This document shows, piece by piece, positions 9,165 to 17,355 of a stretch of 31,965 nt of DNA (position 1 is the first letter of the stretch; each line of letters begins with the position of its first letter). The notes under the pieces were generated by a model. It made no database searches and was not told the origin of the DNA. It worked only from the letters and a program-made list of their open reading frames with translations. The stretch is taken from NCBI GenBank assembly GCA_902984215.1, contig CADWAF010001230.1, positions 1 to 31,965 of the forward strand, read 5' to 3'. Source of the stretch: Willaertia magna (lineage: Eukaryota; Heterolobosea; Eutetramitea; Acrasida; Naegleriidae). The translations under genes and the position numbers were made by a program.

Positions 9165-9379
9165 ATAAAAACAAATGCTAAAGTATTGAGTGGAACTTAC
9201 TTTATTATTACATGAAAATATCATTGTAATGACAAAACTATCATGATTACAAAGAAAATAAATTATGTTGGGAAGAAATATTTGGAAATTAAATCAACTG
9301 TGGTTGACATTGAATTCGTTTGAAATGATAATTACGAGAAGAATAGATAGATAATTATTAATTTAAAATGTCCTACTGG

Positions 9380-11170
9380 TTAATTGCCATAATTTTGCTT
9401 TCCAAAGTGTAGCCCATTTACCCAAACGATTTTATCTTTATCTATTAGTTCTAAATTGTCATTAAATACTTGGAAAAGAGAATTAACTATTTTAACATCA
9501 ATATATTGACAAATACAAGAAATATTTTCATTTAGCACATTATTTAATATTTCATTATTAAAATAATTTTGTAATTCAGTAAATGAAAAATATTTAAAGT
9601 TAATTAAATCACAAATTGAAATTAAAATAAATTGGTTATCTAATTTAAGAAAATGAAAAGTATACTCTTTGTAATTATTCACATTTTTAAATAAATTAAT
9701 TAATTGTTGTTCTACCTTATCCAAATAATTATTACAATAAATTTTATCTTCATAACAATAAATAGAATATAAATTATCTCTAAATTTAAAATAATTAATA
9801 TAAATATCTTTTAATTCTAATAAATTAATAGTAGCTATCTCTAATACAATTTCCTTTTTATTTTCCAAATAATATTGTAACCATAATGAATTCTTATTTA
9901 ATTTATCAATTAAAAAATACATTGCATTACAAACAACTCTTTCTGAACCCATTTGAATAATCATTCCATTACATTGTTGATGAAAATAAGATGGAATTAT
10001 TAAATTCTTTTCTTTTAATTCTTCTAAATTTAAATAAAAATTATTAAATTTATTCTTTTTCTTAATAATTAAAAAACAATTCATTCTTTCAATAATTAAA
10101 TCTCTATATTCATTTAAAATATTTAAACAATTATTTTCTAACATTTCATTCATTTGTCTATACATCAATGGATATGTTCTTTCATCTCTTTCAACAATCC
10201 CTTTCTTTGAATATAATTCAATATCTTCTAATTGAGCTATTGTTTGTACCATTTGAAAAGTGATTGATTTAATTATATGAAGAAAATCACTTTCTTCTCC
10301 AGCTGTTTTCTTATCAATTGTTAAATTTGGTTCTATATTTAAATCTTTTAAATAATTATTTAAAAAGTCAGGAATATAATTATTTTTTCTTTTAAATTTT
10401 AAAATATTCTTTTTAAAGTTATCATTATTTAAATAATTTATAATTATTTCATCAAATAAATTTCTTTGATTTTCTAATTGTAAACAAACTTTACAAATCT
10501 TTACAAAATCTAATTTTTGTAAACATTTTAATCTTAAATTAAAATCTAAAGATTTCATACTAAATTTTAACTCTGAATGATATAACTCTGTTAAATCATC
10601 TTCCATTCTATTCTCAATATTATCACAATTACTTAATTCTAATAAAATATTTAAATTCTTTACAAAAATCTTTTGTAAATGACACACTCTTCCAACCATT
10701 GATAAAATCTGTCTAATTCCTCTACACATTTTTAAAACAATATTTCTTTGAACAAATTCTTTAATTGGACATTTAAATTTTTGTAAATGATAATCATATG
10801 TCATTAATATTTGATTATTTATTGCATCTGATGTACCTTTAAAACAATTTATAATTATATTATTATTTACAACAATTAAATTACGATTTTCAATTTCTTT
10901 GTTTTCTCTACAAAATTTAAAACAGATAGATGGAGAAGGTAAGTTATTGGGATAGGTTAGAAAGTAAATAATATCTTTATCTAAAGAGTCTTTTGAACCA
11001 TGAATAATGTAAGGTAATGATCTTAATTTATTTAATATTTCTTCTTCTTCTTCTTTTTCTTCTTCTCCCGATACTTTTCTTGTATCATTATTAAATGATT
11101 GTAACATTTTTTTAATGAAAAGATGGTCATCTTTTGGGGAATTGCATCCGTTTATAAGCAAGCCTAACAA
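9380..11170 (-). CDS. Nucleotidyltransferase-like protein, 596 aa
   Basis: The clearest feature is IIHGSKDSLDKDIIYF, with HGS at 57-59 and Asp at 64 and 66. A run ENRNLIVVNNNIIINCFKG and YDYHL follow. This layout resembles the metal-binding GS...DxD of nucleotidyltransferase-fold enzymes. It also recalls, from memory and unverified, a family of uncharacterised HGSxDSxDxD proteins known in bacteria and phages. The spacing from GS to DxD is shorter than in classic minimal nucleotidyltransferases, so activity is uncertain. The remaining about 450 residues are helical, Leu/Asn/Lys-rich and unrecognised; ERDERTYPLMYRQMNEM near the middle is the best-conserved-looking segment. An acidic Glu run sits at 36-44. 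The gene converges with the DOCK-like gene (215-nt gap) and is divergent from the jacalin-domain gene. Third positions are strongly A/T. Confidence 0.5.
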   Translation of the reverse strand: MLGLLINGCNSPKDDHLFIKKMLQSFNNDTRKVSGEEEKEEEEEILNKLRSLPYIIHGSKDSLDKDIIYFLTYPNNLPSPSICFKFCRENKEIENRNLIVVNNNIIINCFKGTSDAINNQILMTYDYHLQKFKCPIKEFVQRNIVLKMCRGIRQILSMVGRVCHLQKIFVKNLNILLELSNCDNIENRMEDDLTELYHSELKFSMKSLDFNLRLKCLQKLDFVKICKVCLQLENQRNLFDEIIINYLNNDNFKKNILKFKRKNNYIPDFLNNYLKDLNIEPNLTIDKKTAGEESDFLHIIKSITFQMVQTIAQLEDIELYSKKGIVERDERTYPLMYRQMNEMLENNCLNILNEYRDLIIERMNCFLIIKKKNKFNNFYLNLEELKEKNLIIPSYFHQQCNGMIIQMGSERVVCNAMYFLIDKLNKNSLWLQYYLENKKEIVLEIATINLLELKDIYINYFKFRDNLYSIYCYEDKIYCNNYLDKVEQQLINLFKNVNNYKEYTFHFLKLDNQFILISICDLINFKYFSFTELQNYFNNEILNNVLNENISCICQYIDVKIVNSLFQVFNDNLELIDKDKIVWVNGLHFGKQNYGN

Positions 11171-11394
11171 GAGGTTTTACATTTTAAAGAGAAGTTTCTC
11201 GGAGAATCCAATTATACTTTGTTTCATTTACTGTCAATGAATTTTAGAAACTTGATAGAAGTAAAAAAGAAGATGAGGAAAACAAAAGAAATAGAAAAAA
11301 AAATAAAAAAAAAATAGTTTGCCTTTTTATTCCGAAAGTAAAATTTTTGATCATCATTATCTATACAAGAAGTATTTATTAAAATATTTATTAA
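11171..11394. promoter_or_regulatory. Divergent promoter region with heat-shock-element-like site
   Basis: The region lies between the starts of the nucleotidyltransferase-like gene (-) and the jacalin-domain gene (+). GAAgtTTCtcGGA at 11191-11203 matches two perfect units and one imperfect unit of the inverted nGAAn array bound by heat-shock factor. A long A-rich tract (about 11279-11316) lies further right. Nothing coding is seen. Confidence 0.35.
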
Positions 11395-12696
11395 ATGAGT
11401 TATAATAATAATAATAGAAATAGAAGTGTTTCTTCAACAAATAATAATACAAGTAGTAATAGTGGTGGTGGTGGTTTTGGATCTTTTCTTAAAAGTTTTA
11501 TTGTAAATTCACCATCCGAAACTACAAATAAAAGTTTATTAGAAGGAGAAGAAACACCACTATCTAAATCTTCACCAACAACAACTTCAAGATCTCCTTC
11601 TATTATTAGTCAACCAATTACAAGTAAATCTGTAGGAATATCAATTAATGATAATAATAATAATAATGGAATGCAATTACCTTATTTAGAAAGAGAGATA
11701 TATATTAATGAATTATTTGAACAATATCCAGAGACAATGCGATCTTTAAGTGAAAATGATTTTTTAAATGCTCCCTTTTTAAGAAATACAAAAGAAGATG
11801 AGAAATCTAAATTATTATTAAAATTTCAACAATTTAAATATGGTAATATAGATAAATTAAATGAATATTCTAAAAATAGTAATTATTTTATAAAAAGATT
11901 AGCAACACCATTTCCAAAAATTAAGAAAATAACTTTAAGATGGGGAATATATTTAGATTATATATCAATTACTTATTCTAATAATAAACAAAGATCTTAT
12001 GGTTCAAAAGAAGGTGGAACTGATTTTGCTGAAATTATTTTAGCTGAAAATGAAGTGATTACAAAAGTATCTGGTTTACAACGTGAAGCAGTTATACAAT
12101 TACAATTTACAACAAATTTAAATAGAGTATATGGTCCATATGGTTCTAATTCAATAACTACTTTAAATGGTGCTTATCCTTTTCAATCATCTGGTTTTTG
12201 TTTAAAAGATTTAATTATTTCAGAAGGAAGATGTGGTCCAACTATTTTTGTTAAATTTCTTGTTGTTGTATCTATATGTCCAGATTGGTCTGGATTAAAT
12301 AATACTTTACAAAGAGGTTTATCAGAAGTTTATAATCAATTAAGTATTTTAAATGAAAAGATTAATGATCTAGGTAATAAATCAATTGATACTTTACAGA
12401 ATAATAATGAAATAATAGAAGATTTATGTTCTTCTGTTTCAACTGTAAATTCATCTATATTGGTTGAAAGTAAAGATGATATTAATGATACATTAATTCA
12501 ATCTAATAACAATACAAGTATAAGTGTAGTTTATTCTAATGAAATGATAGAAATGAAAAAGTTACTTTGTAAATGTTTAGAACTAGTCCAACAAGTACAT
12601 AAAGGAGCTGAGATAATGTCAACAACTACTACAGTTCAATCTTCTCCTCGTAGCAGTATGGATAGTACTTCTAGTACTAATTCTTTTCACAATTAA
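11395..12696 (+). CDS. Jacalin-like lectin-domain protein, 433 aa
   Basis: A disordered Ser/Asn/Thr/Gly-rich N-terminus (about 1-95, including a Gly run near 24-27) is followed by a helical segment (about 98-175). A jacalin-related beta-prism domain then spans about 178-292. Diagnostic pieces are RWGIYLDYISITYSNN, the Gly-rich turn YGSKEGGTDF, LAENEVITKVSG, and LQFTTNLNRVYGPYGS, which matches the family's F.TN...YGPFG element. The usual GFHG sugar-binding turn at the domain's end is replaced by SSGFCLKDLIISEGRCGP, so carbohydrate binding is uncertain. After the domain come two probable coiled-coil stretches (about 300-345 and 380-410) and a Ser/Thr-rich tail. There is no signal peptide, so the protein is likely cytosolic, possibly oligomeric through the coils. 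Confidence 0.75.
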   Translation: MSYNNNNRNRSVSSTNNNTSSNSGGGGFGSFLKSFIVNSPSETTNKSLLEGEETPLSKSSPTTTSRSPSIISQPITSKSVGISINDNNNNNGMQLPYLEREIYINELFEQYPETMRSLSENDFLNAPFLRNTKEDEKSKLLLKFQQFKYGNIDKLNEYSKNSNYFIKRLATPFPKIKKITLRWGIYLDYISITYSNNKQRSYGSKEGGTDFAEIILAENEVITKVSGLQREAVIQLQFTTNLNRVYGPYGSNSITTLNGAYPFQSSGFCLKDLIISEGRCGPTIFVKFLVVVSICPDWSGLNNTLQRGLSEVYNQLSILNEKINDLGNKSIDTLQNNNEIIEDLCSSVSTVNSSILVESKDDINDTLIQSNNNTSISVVYSNEMIEMKKLLCKCLELVQQVHKGAEIMSTTTTVQSSPRSSMDSTSSTNSFHN

Positions 12697-12750
12697 TAAA
12701 TTATTTCAATAATTAAACATAATATTCCAAATTTAAAAAAATTAAAAAAA

Positions 12751-14658
12751 ATGAAAAAAGTCATAAAGATTGGTTCTTCTTTTTCTAATCGGAAAATGTT
12801 TTGTCTTTATAGCAAAAAGACATGTTATCATTCTTCTTTTATAAATAATAATATCAGTACAACAACAGTAGATAATAATCAATGGCATGAACAAGTAATT
12901 TCTTTACAAAAACAATTAGATAAATCAATATTAGGTAAAGGAGATGATAGATGGAAAGTAAGAGAGAAATTATATGAATTAAAAAAACAAGTTAATTTAA
13001 TTGAAAATCAAAATGATAAAATTAAAAAAATTATAGATTTATCAATTTTTGATATACAATTATCTTTATTAACATTTTTTAATCATGGTGTAATTTTACA
13101 AAAAACAAAAAATGAAATTTTTGATAAAATTAAAAATAATTTAGAAAAAGAAAAATATTTAAATGAAATTATAAAGATTGAAGCTAAACAAAGAGGTATA
13201 AATATAAATAATGATAATTGGTTAAATTTATATTTAGAAAATGAAATTGAAAATAATGAAACATTTAAGAATTATTTATTTAATTTACAAAAAAGTGAAG
13301 AATTAGAAGAATTTTTATTTACAGCATTAAATAATTATTTTTATTTAAATATTGAAGATGAAAAATTAATTATTTTATCTTTTTACTATATTTGGTATAA
13401 ATGTTTATTTTCAGATTTTCAAGAATCACAAGAAATTGATGAATTTATGATTATTTTAGAAGAAAAATATAAAAAATTTAAAGATTTTGAATTTTTTGAT
13501 TTTGAAACAAAAATTAATTTAAATATTTCATCATGTATTATTTTATGTAAAGCTATTGTTGCAATTTGTCATAAAAATTATTCTTTAGCATTTCAACTAA
13601 CTGAATTGGCAATTAAAGAAGATAATAAAAATTTTTATGCTTTTTATTTAAAAGCTTTATTACAAACACATTATTATCATTTACATTTTAATAAAAATGA
13701 TGATATTTATAAAACAATGAATTTATCAACTAGTAAAATAAAAACAACAATAAATAAAGAAAATAATACTAGATTTGATATTTTAAATAATGATGAAGAT
13801 ATTATTCTATCAAATGAAAATAAAGAACATTCATGGTTAATTGATGAAGAAGAATTAGCAAATAGTAATTATAAACATCAAAAGAAAAAGACAAGTAATA
13901 TCATAAATGATCCATATGCTTTAAATATGAGACGTATATTAAGAAATGAACAAAGATTTAATACTAATAAATTAATTAATAGTATTGAATGTATTGAAAC
14001 TTTAAAACAAATATTATTTACAAAAGGTACTTCTGTTAATAATAGAAATCATACATTTACTTTTTTAAATTATGATTTAATTGAAGGTATTAATTACGTT
14101 GCATTATCTAAAATTAAATTTGAAAAGAATGAAGGTACAAAATATCAAGCTAAAATAGCAATACATCATTTGTTAAATGCATTACAATGTTGTAAAAAAC
14201 CAGATGATATTAAATGTTATTCTTATTTAGGTGTTGCATCAAGTTTAAAAGATAAAGGTGAACCTGAACAAGCCAAATATGCTTCAAAATTGGAAAGTAT
14301 GAAATATTTATTAAATTTAACTAAATTTCAATCAACTTTAAAATTATTATATCAAGCATTATATGAATTACGTCAAGATCATTTATGTTTACCTAATTTA
14401 GAAAGATATTATGCTGTAGCTGTTAATTTATTAAAAGAAGATAATAATTTAAAACAATTTGCTAATGATTTACGATTATATATTGCTTTAAGTCATGAAA
14501 GGATGTATTCACCTATCAAAGGTGATACCATTGAAAAACATTTAGAATGGTGTTTAAATGAATTTAAATATTTACAAGAAACTCATCATTCTGAATTGGC
14601 TCATTTTAAGATAAAAGAAATTGAAGAAAAATTAAATTTAATGAAGAATAAACCATAA
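12751..14658 (+). CDS. TPR-like helical protein, possibly mitochondrial, 635 aa
   Basis: The first 35 residues are rich in Lys, Arg, Ser and hydrophobics with no acidic residue (MKKVIKIGSSFSNRKMF and on). That is compatible with a mitochondrial presequence, but this is inference. The rest is helical. ILCKAIVAICHKNYSLAFQLTELAI and DNKNFYAFYLKALLQ look like a TPR pair. A second repeat-like block toward the C-terminus includes AIHHLLNALQCC, YSYLGVASSLKDKGEPEQAKYAS and LLYQALYELRQDHL. No catalytic motif is visible and I cannot name a family. The gene starts 54 nt after the jacalin-domain gene and is followed 219 nt later by NSF. It is very AT-rich: the line of sequence starting at 13021 has only about 10 percent G+C. 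Confidence 0.6.
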   Translation: MKKVIKIGSSFSNRKMFCLYSKKTCYHSSFINNNISTTTVDNNQWHEQVISLQKQLDKSILGKGDDRWKVREKLYELKKQVNLIENQNDKIKKIIDLSIFDIQLSLLTFFNHGVILQKTKNEIFDKIKNNLEKEKYLNEIIKIEAKQRGININNDNWLNLYLENEIENNETFKNYLFNLQKSEELEEFLFTALNNYFYLNIEDEKLIILSFYYIWYKCLFSDFQESQEIDEFMIILEEKYKKFKDFEFFDFETKINLNISSCIILCKAIVAICHKNYSLAFQLTELAIKEDNKNFYAFYLKALLQTHYYHLHFNKNDDIYKTMNLSTSKIKTTINKENNTRFDILNNDEDIILSNENKEHSWLIDEEELANSNYKHQKKKTSNIINDPYALNMRRILRNEQRFNTNKLINSIECIETLKQILFTKGTSVNNRNHTFTFLNYDLIEGINYVALSKIKFEKNEGTKYQAKIAIHHLLNALQCCKKPDDIKCYSYLGVASSLKDKGEPEQAKYASKLESMKYLLNLTKFQSTLKLLYQALYELRQDHLCLPNLERYYAVAVNLLKEDNNLKQFANDLRLYIALSHERMYSPIKGDTIEKHLEWCLNEFKYLQETHHSELAHFKIKEIEEKLNLMKNKP

Positions 14659-14686
14659 AATTTGTTGACATTTATTGTAATCTTTA

Positions 14687-14692
14687 AATAAA
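14687..14692 (+). terminator. Candidate polyadenylation signal AATAAA
   Basis: AATAAA lies 28 nt after the TAA of the TPR-like gene. It is supported only by position; chance occurrence is likely in this composition. Confidence 0.3.
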
Positions 14693-14763
14693 TTAAATGT
14701 AAAGATTGCCAAATTCATAGACATCCCAGTCACAAGTGCACGTAAAGCCACCTCACACTTTTA

Positions 14764-14804
14764 ATTCGAAAAGACTTCAACGAATACAAGGTTTATTCGA
14801 AAAG
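14764..14804 (+). repeat. Direct repeat of ATTCGAAAAG upstream of NSF
   Basis: The 10-mer ATTCGAAAAG occurs at 14764-14773 and again at 14795-14804, 31 nt apart. Both copies lie in the comparatively GC-rich segment about 70-115 nt before the NSF start codon. Each contains the palindrome TTCGAA. The repeat could be a paired binding site for a transcription factor, but no known factor is implied. Confidence 0.4.
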
Positions 14805-14877
14805 GAAATGAGGATTTGATTTTGCGTAATTTACAGCAAACAACATTTTCAAATTTAAAAAAAATAAAAGCCTATCA

Positions 14878-17295
14878 ATGCCTACAGGTACATCATCAAG
14901 TTCTAACGGAAGTAACAATAATAATCAACCAATGATTCCAAATAATAAACAAAATAATAATGACGGAACATTTGTACAAACAGATAATATTAAAAAAAGA
15001 TTAAAAGTAACTAATAATCCAGATAAAAGTCTAGTTTCTACTAACTATGCTTATGTAAATCAAAAGGAATATTCTAGTTTTCCTCAATATATTAAAATAA
15101 ATGATAGTATTGTTTTAATAGTACAACCACATCCTAAAATTGAATATGGATATATTGGATTAAATAAGATTCAAAGACAATCAGCTCATATTCCTAACAA
15201 TGCAGATGCGGAATGTGAAATCTTTCATTTACCAACAAAGAATTTTGAATTTGGATTAATTACATTTGATGTAGATTTTGTTGCAGCTAATACAGTTGTA
15301 GATCCAGAAGTAGATGGTAAAAGATTAATTCAATGTTTAAAAGAAAATTATACTAATCATGTATTTACAGATAAACAAAAATTCGTTTGTGATTTTGAAG
15401 GTAATTTATTATTAGTTGTAGTTAAAGAATATGATATTTATGGAAAGGAAGAAGAAGATGGATTTATTTCATATAGTCCAATGGGTATTATAGGTAAAAA
15501 TTCTATCATTAGAGTAAATAAACCAAAGAATAGTATTATGAAATTAATTAATTTACCATCAGGTGGTGGTAGTAATAGACCTACAGAGATATTTAATGCT
15601 CAATTTACATTTGAACAATTAGGTATTGGTGGTTTAGATAAAGAATTAAATAATATATTTAGAAGAGCATTTGCATCTAGAGTTTATCCACCAGATATTA
15701 TTAAGAAGATGAATATTAAACATGTTAAAGGTATTATTTTATATGGTCCACCAGGTACAGGTAAAACTTTAATTGCTAGACAGATTGGTAAGATTTTAAA
15801 TTGTAAAGAACCTGTACAGATTGTTAATGGACCTGAAATATTAAATAAATATGTTGGTCAATCAGAAGAGAATATTAGAAAATTATTTATTGAAGCTGAA
15901 AAGGAATATGAAGAGAAGGGAGATGACAGTCAATTACATTTAATTATTTTTGATGAATTTGATGCTATTTGTAAACAAAGAGGTTCTATTAGAGATGGTA
16001 CTGGTGTTGGTGATTCAGTTGTTAATCAATTGTTGAGTAAAATTGATGGTGTTAATTCATTAAATAATATTTTACTTATTGGTATGACAAATAGATTAGA
16101 TATGATTGATGAAGCTTTATTAAGACCTGGTAGATTTGATGTTAAGATGGAGATTGGTTTGCCTGATGAACATGGTAGATTACAAATATTAAATATTCAT
16201 ACAAAAGCAATGAGAGAGAATGGTTTCTTATCAAATGATGTTCAACTTGAACAAGTAGCTAAAGTTACTAAAAACTATTCAGGTGCTGAATTAGCTGATT
16301 TAGTTAAAGCTGCATCATCTTATGCTTTAAATAGACAAATTGATATTAATAATCCAAATAAGAAGTTTGATGAAAAGGCTATTAAGGTTACAGCAAGTGA
16401 TTTTGACCAAGCAAAGAATGAAGTTAAATCATCATTTGGTGTAGATGATGAATTAGAATCATATTTGTCACAAGGATTAATTAATTATGGTGAACCATTC
16501 ACTAAATTAATGAATACTTGTAAATCGTTTGTTCAACAAGTTGAAAAGAGTGGTCGTACTAATTTACATTCAATTTTATTAGAAGGACCTGTTGGATGTG
16601 GTAAAACAACTATTGCATCACATTTAGCAGTTGAAAGTGGCTTCCCTTATGTTAAAATTATTTCAGCTGCTACAATGGTTGGATATTCTGAAGCATCTAT
16701 TTGTTCTAAGATTAATAAGGTATTTCAAGATGCTTATAAATCACCATTTAGTATTATTGTTATAGATGCAATTGAAAGATTAATTCAATTAGTTCATATT
16801 GGTCCTAGATTTAGTAATATTATTTTACAAGCTTTATTAGTTTTAATTACTAAACCACCACCATCTGGTAGAAAATTATTAATTGTTGGTACAACAAGTA
16901 TGTTAGAAATATTATCTAATTTAGAAATATCAAGTGTATTTAATGTTACTTTAAGAGTACCTACTTTATCAAATGAAAGTGATTTCTATAATATATTTGT
17001 ATCAAGTGGTTTCTTTAATTTAGATTCTGATGAAGATAAAGAAACAATGAAACGTTTACTTAGAGTTGTACCTAAAGATATTCCTATTAAGAAATTATTA
17101 TTAGTTTTAGAAATGGCTTATTCAAGAACTGATATGGATGAAGAGAGTGAAGATTTAAGTGAAAATGCACCTCAAAGAAGAATTACTTTTGAAAAGTTTG
17201 TTCAATCTCTTAAAGATTGTGGTGTTTTAACTCCAACTATTTCATCAAATGGTTTTATTCACACCAATGAAGATACAGATGAAGAAGATAATTAA
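14878..17295 (+). CDS. NSF: Vesicle-fusing ATPase NSF/Sec18, 805 aa
   Basis: This is the AAA+ ATPase that disassembles SNARE complexes with alpha-SNAP after membrane fusion, acting as a cytosolic hexamer. An Asn/Ser-rich leader (1-35) precedes the N domain (about 45-225). The D1 ATPase follows, with Walker A GPPGTGKT at 290-297, Walker B IIFDEFD at 356-362, and the AAA second region of homology with NRLDMIDEALLRPGRFD at about 405-421. D2 has Walker A GPVGCGKT at 570-577 and a degenerate Walker B, IIVIDAIERL, where most NSF proteins have D-D. The IGPRFSN...LQALLVL element is typical of NSF D2. Length is slightly above the usual 740-760 aa because of the leader and an acidic C-terminal tail (EDTDEEDN). 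The domain order and both P-loops make this one of the surest calls in the window. Confidence 0.97.
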   Translation: MPTGTSSSSNGSNNNNQPMIPNNKQNNNDGTFVQTDNIKKRLKVTNNPDKSLVSTNYAYVNQKEYSSFPQYIKINDSIVLIVQPHPKIEYGYIGLNKIQRQSAHIPNNADAECEIFHLPTKNFEFGLITFDVDFVAANTVVDPEVDGKRLIQCLKENYTNHVFTDKQKFVCDFEGNLLLVVVKEYDIYGKEEEDGFISYSPMGIIGKNSIIRVNKPKNSIMKLINLPSGGGSNRPTEIFNAQFTFEQLGIGGLDKELNNIFRRAFASRVYPPDIIKKMNIKHVKGIILYGPPGTGKTLIARQIGKILNCKEPVQIVNGPEILNKYVGQSEENIRKLFIEAEKEYEEKGDDSQLHLIIFDEFDAICKQRGSIRDGTGVGDSVVNQLLSKIDGVNSLNNILLIGMTNRLDMIDEALLRPGRFDVKMEIGLPDEHGRLQILNIHTKAMRENGFLSNDVQLEQVAKVTKNYSGAELADLVKAASSYALNRQIDINNPNKKFDEKAIKVTASDFDQAKNEVKSSFGVDDELESYLSQGLINYGEPFTKLMNTCKSFVQQVEKSGRTNLHSILLEGPVGCGKTTIASHLAVESGFPYVKIISAATMVGYSEASICSKINKVFQDAYKSPFSIIVIDAIERLIQLVHIGPRFSNIILQALLVLITKPPPSGRKLLIVGTTSMLEILSNLEISSVFNVTLRVPTLSNESDFYNIFVSSGFFNLDSDEDKETMKRLLRVVPKDIPIKKLLLVLEMAYSRTDMDEESEDLSENAPQRRITFEKFVQSLKDCGVLTPTISSNGFIHTNEDTDEEDN

Positions 17296-17316
17296 TTGAC
17301 TACTACTTTTTAACAC

Positions 17317-17322
17317 AATAAA
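17317..17322 (+). terminator. Candidate polyadenylation signal AATAAA
   Basis: AATAAA lies 22 nt after the NSF stop codon, and the next gene starts 34 nt further on. The short gap means the NSF transcript end and the next promoter must nearly coincide. Confidence 0.35.
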
Positions 17323-17355
17323 GTTTTGTAAATTTTGGCTTCATTTTTGTAAAAA

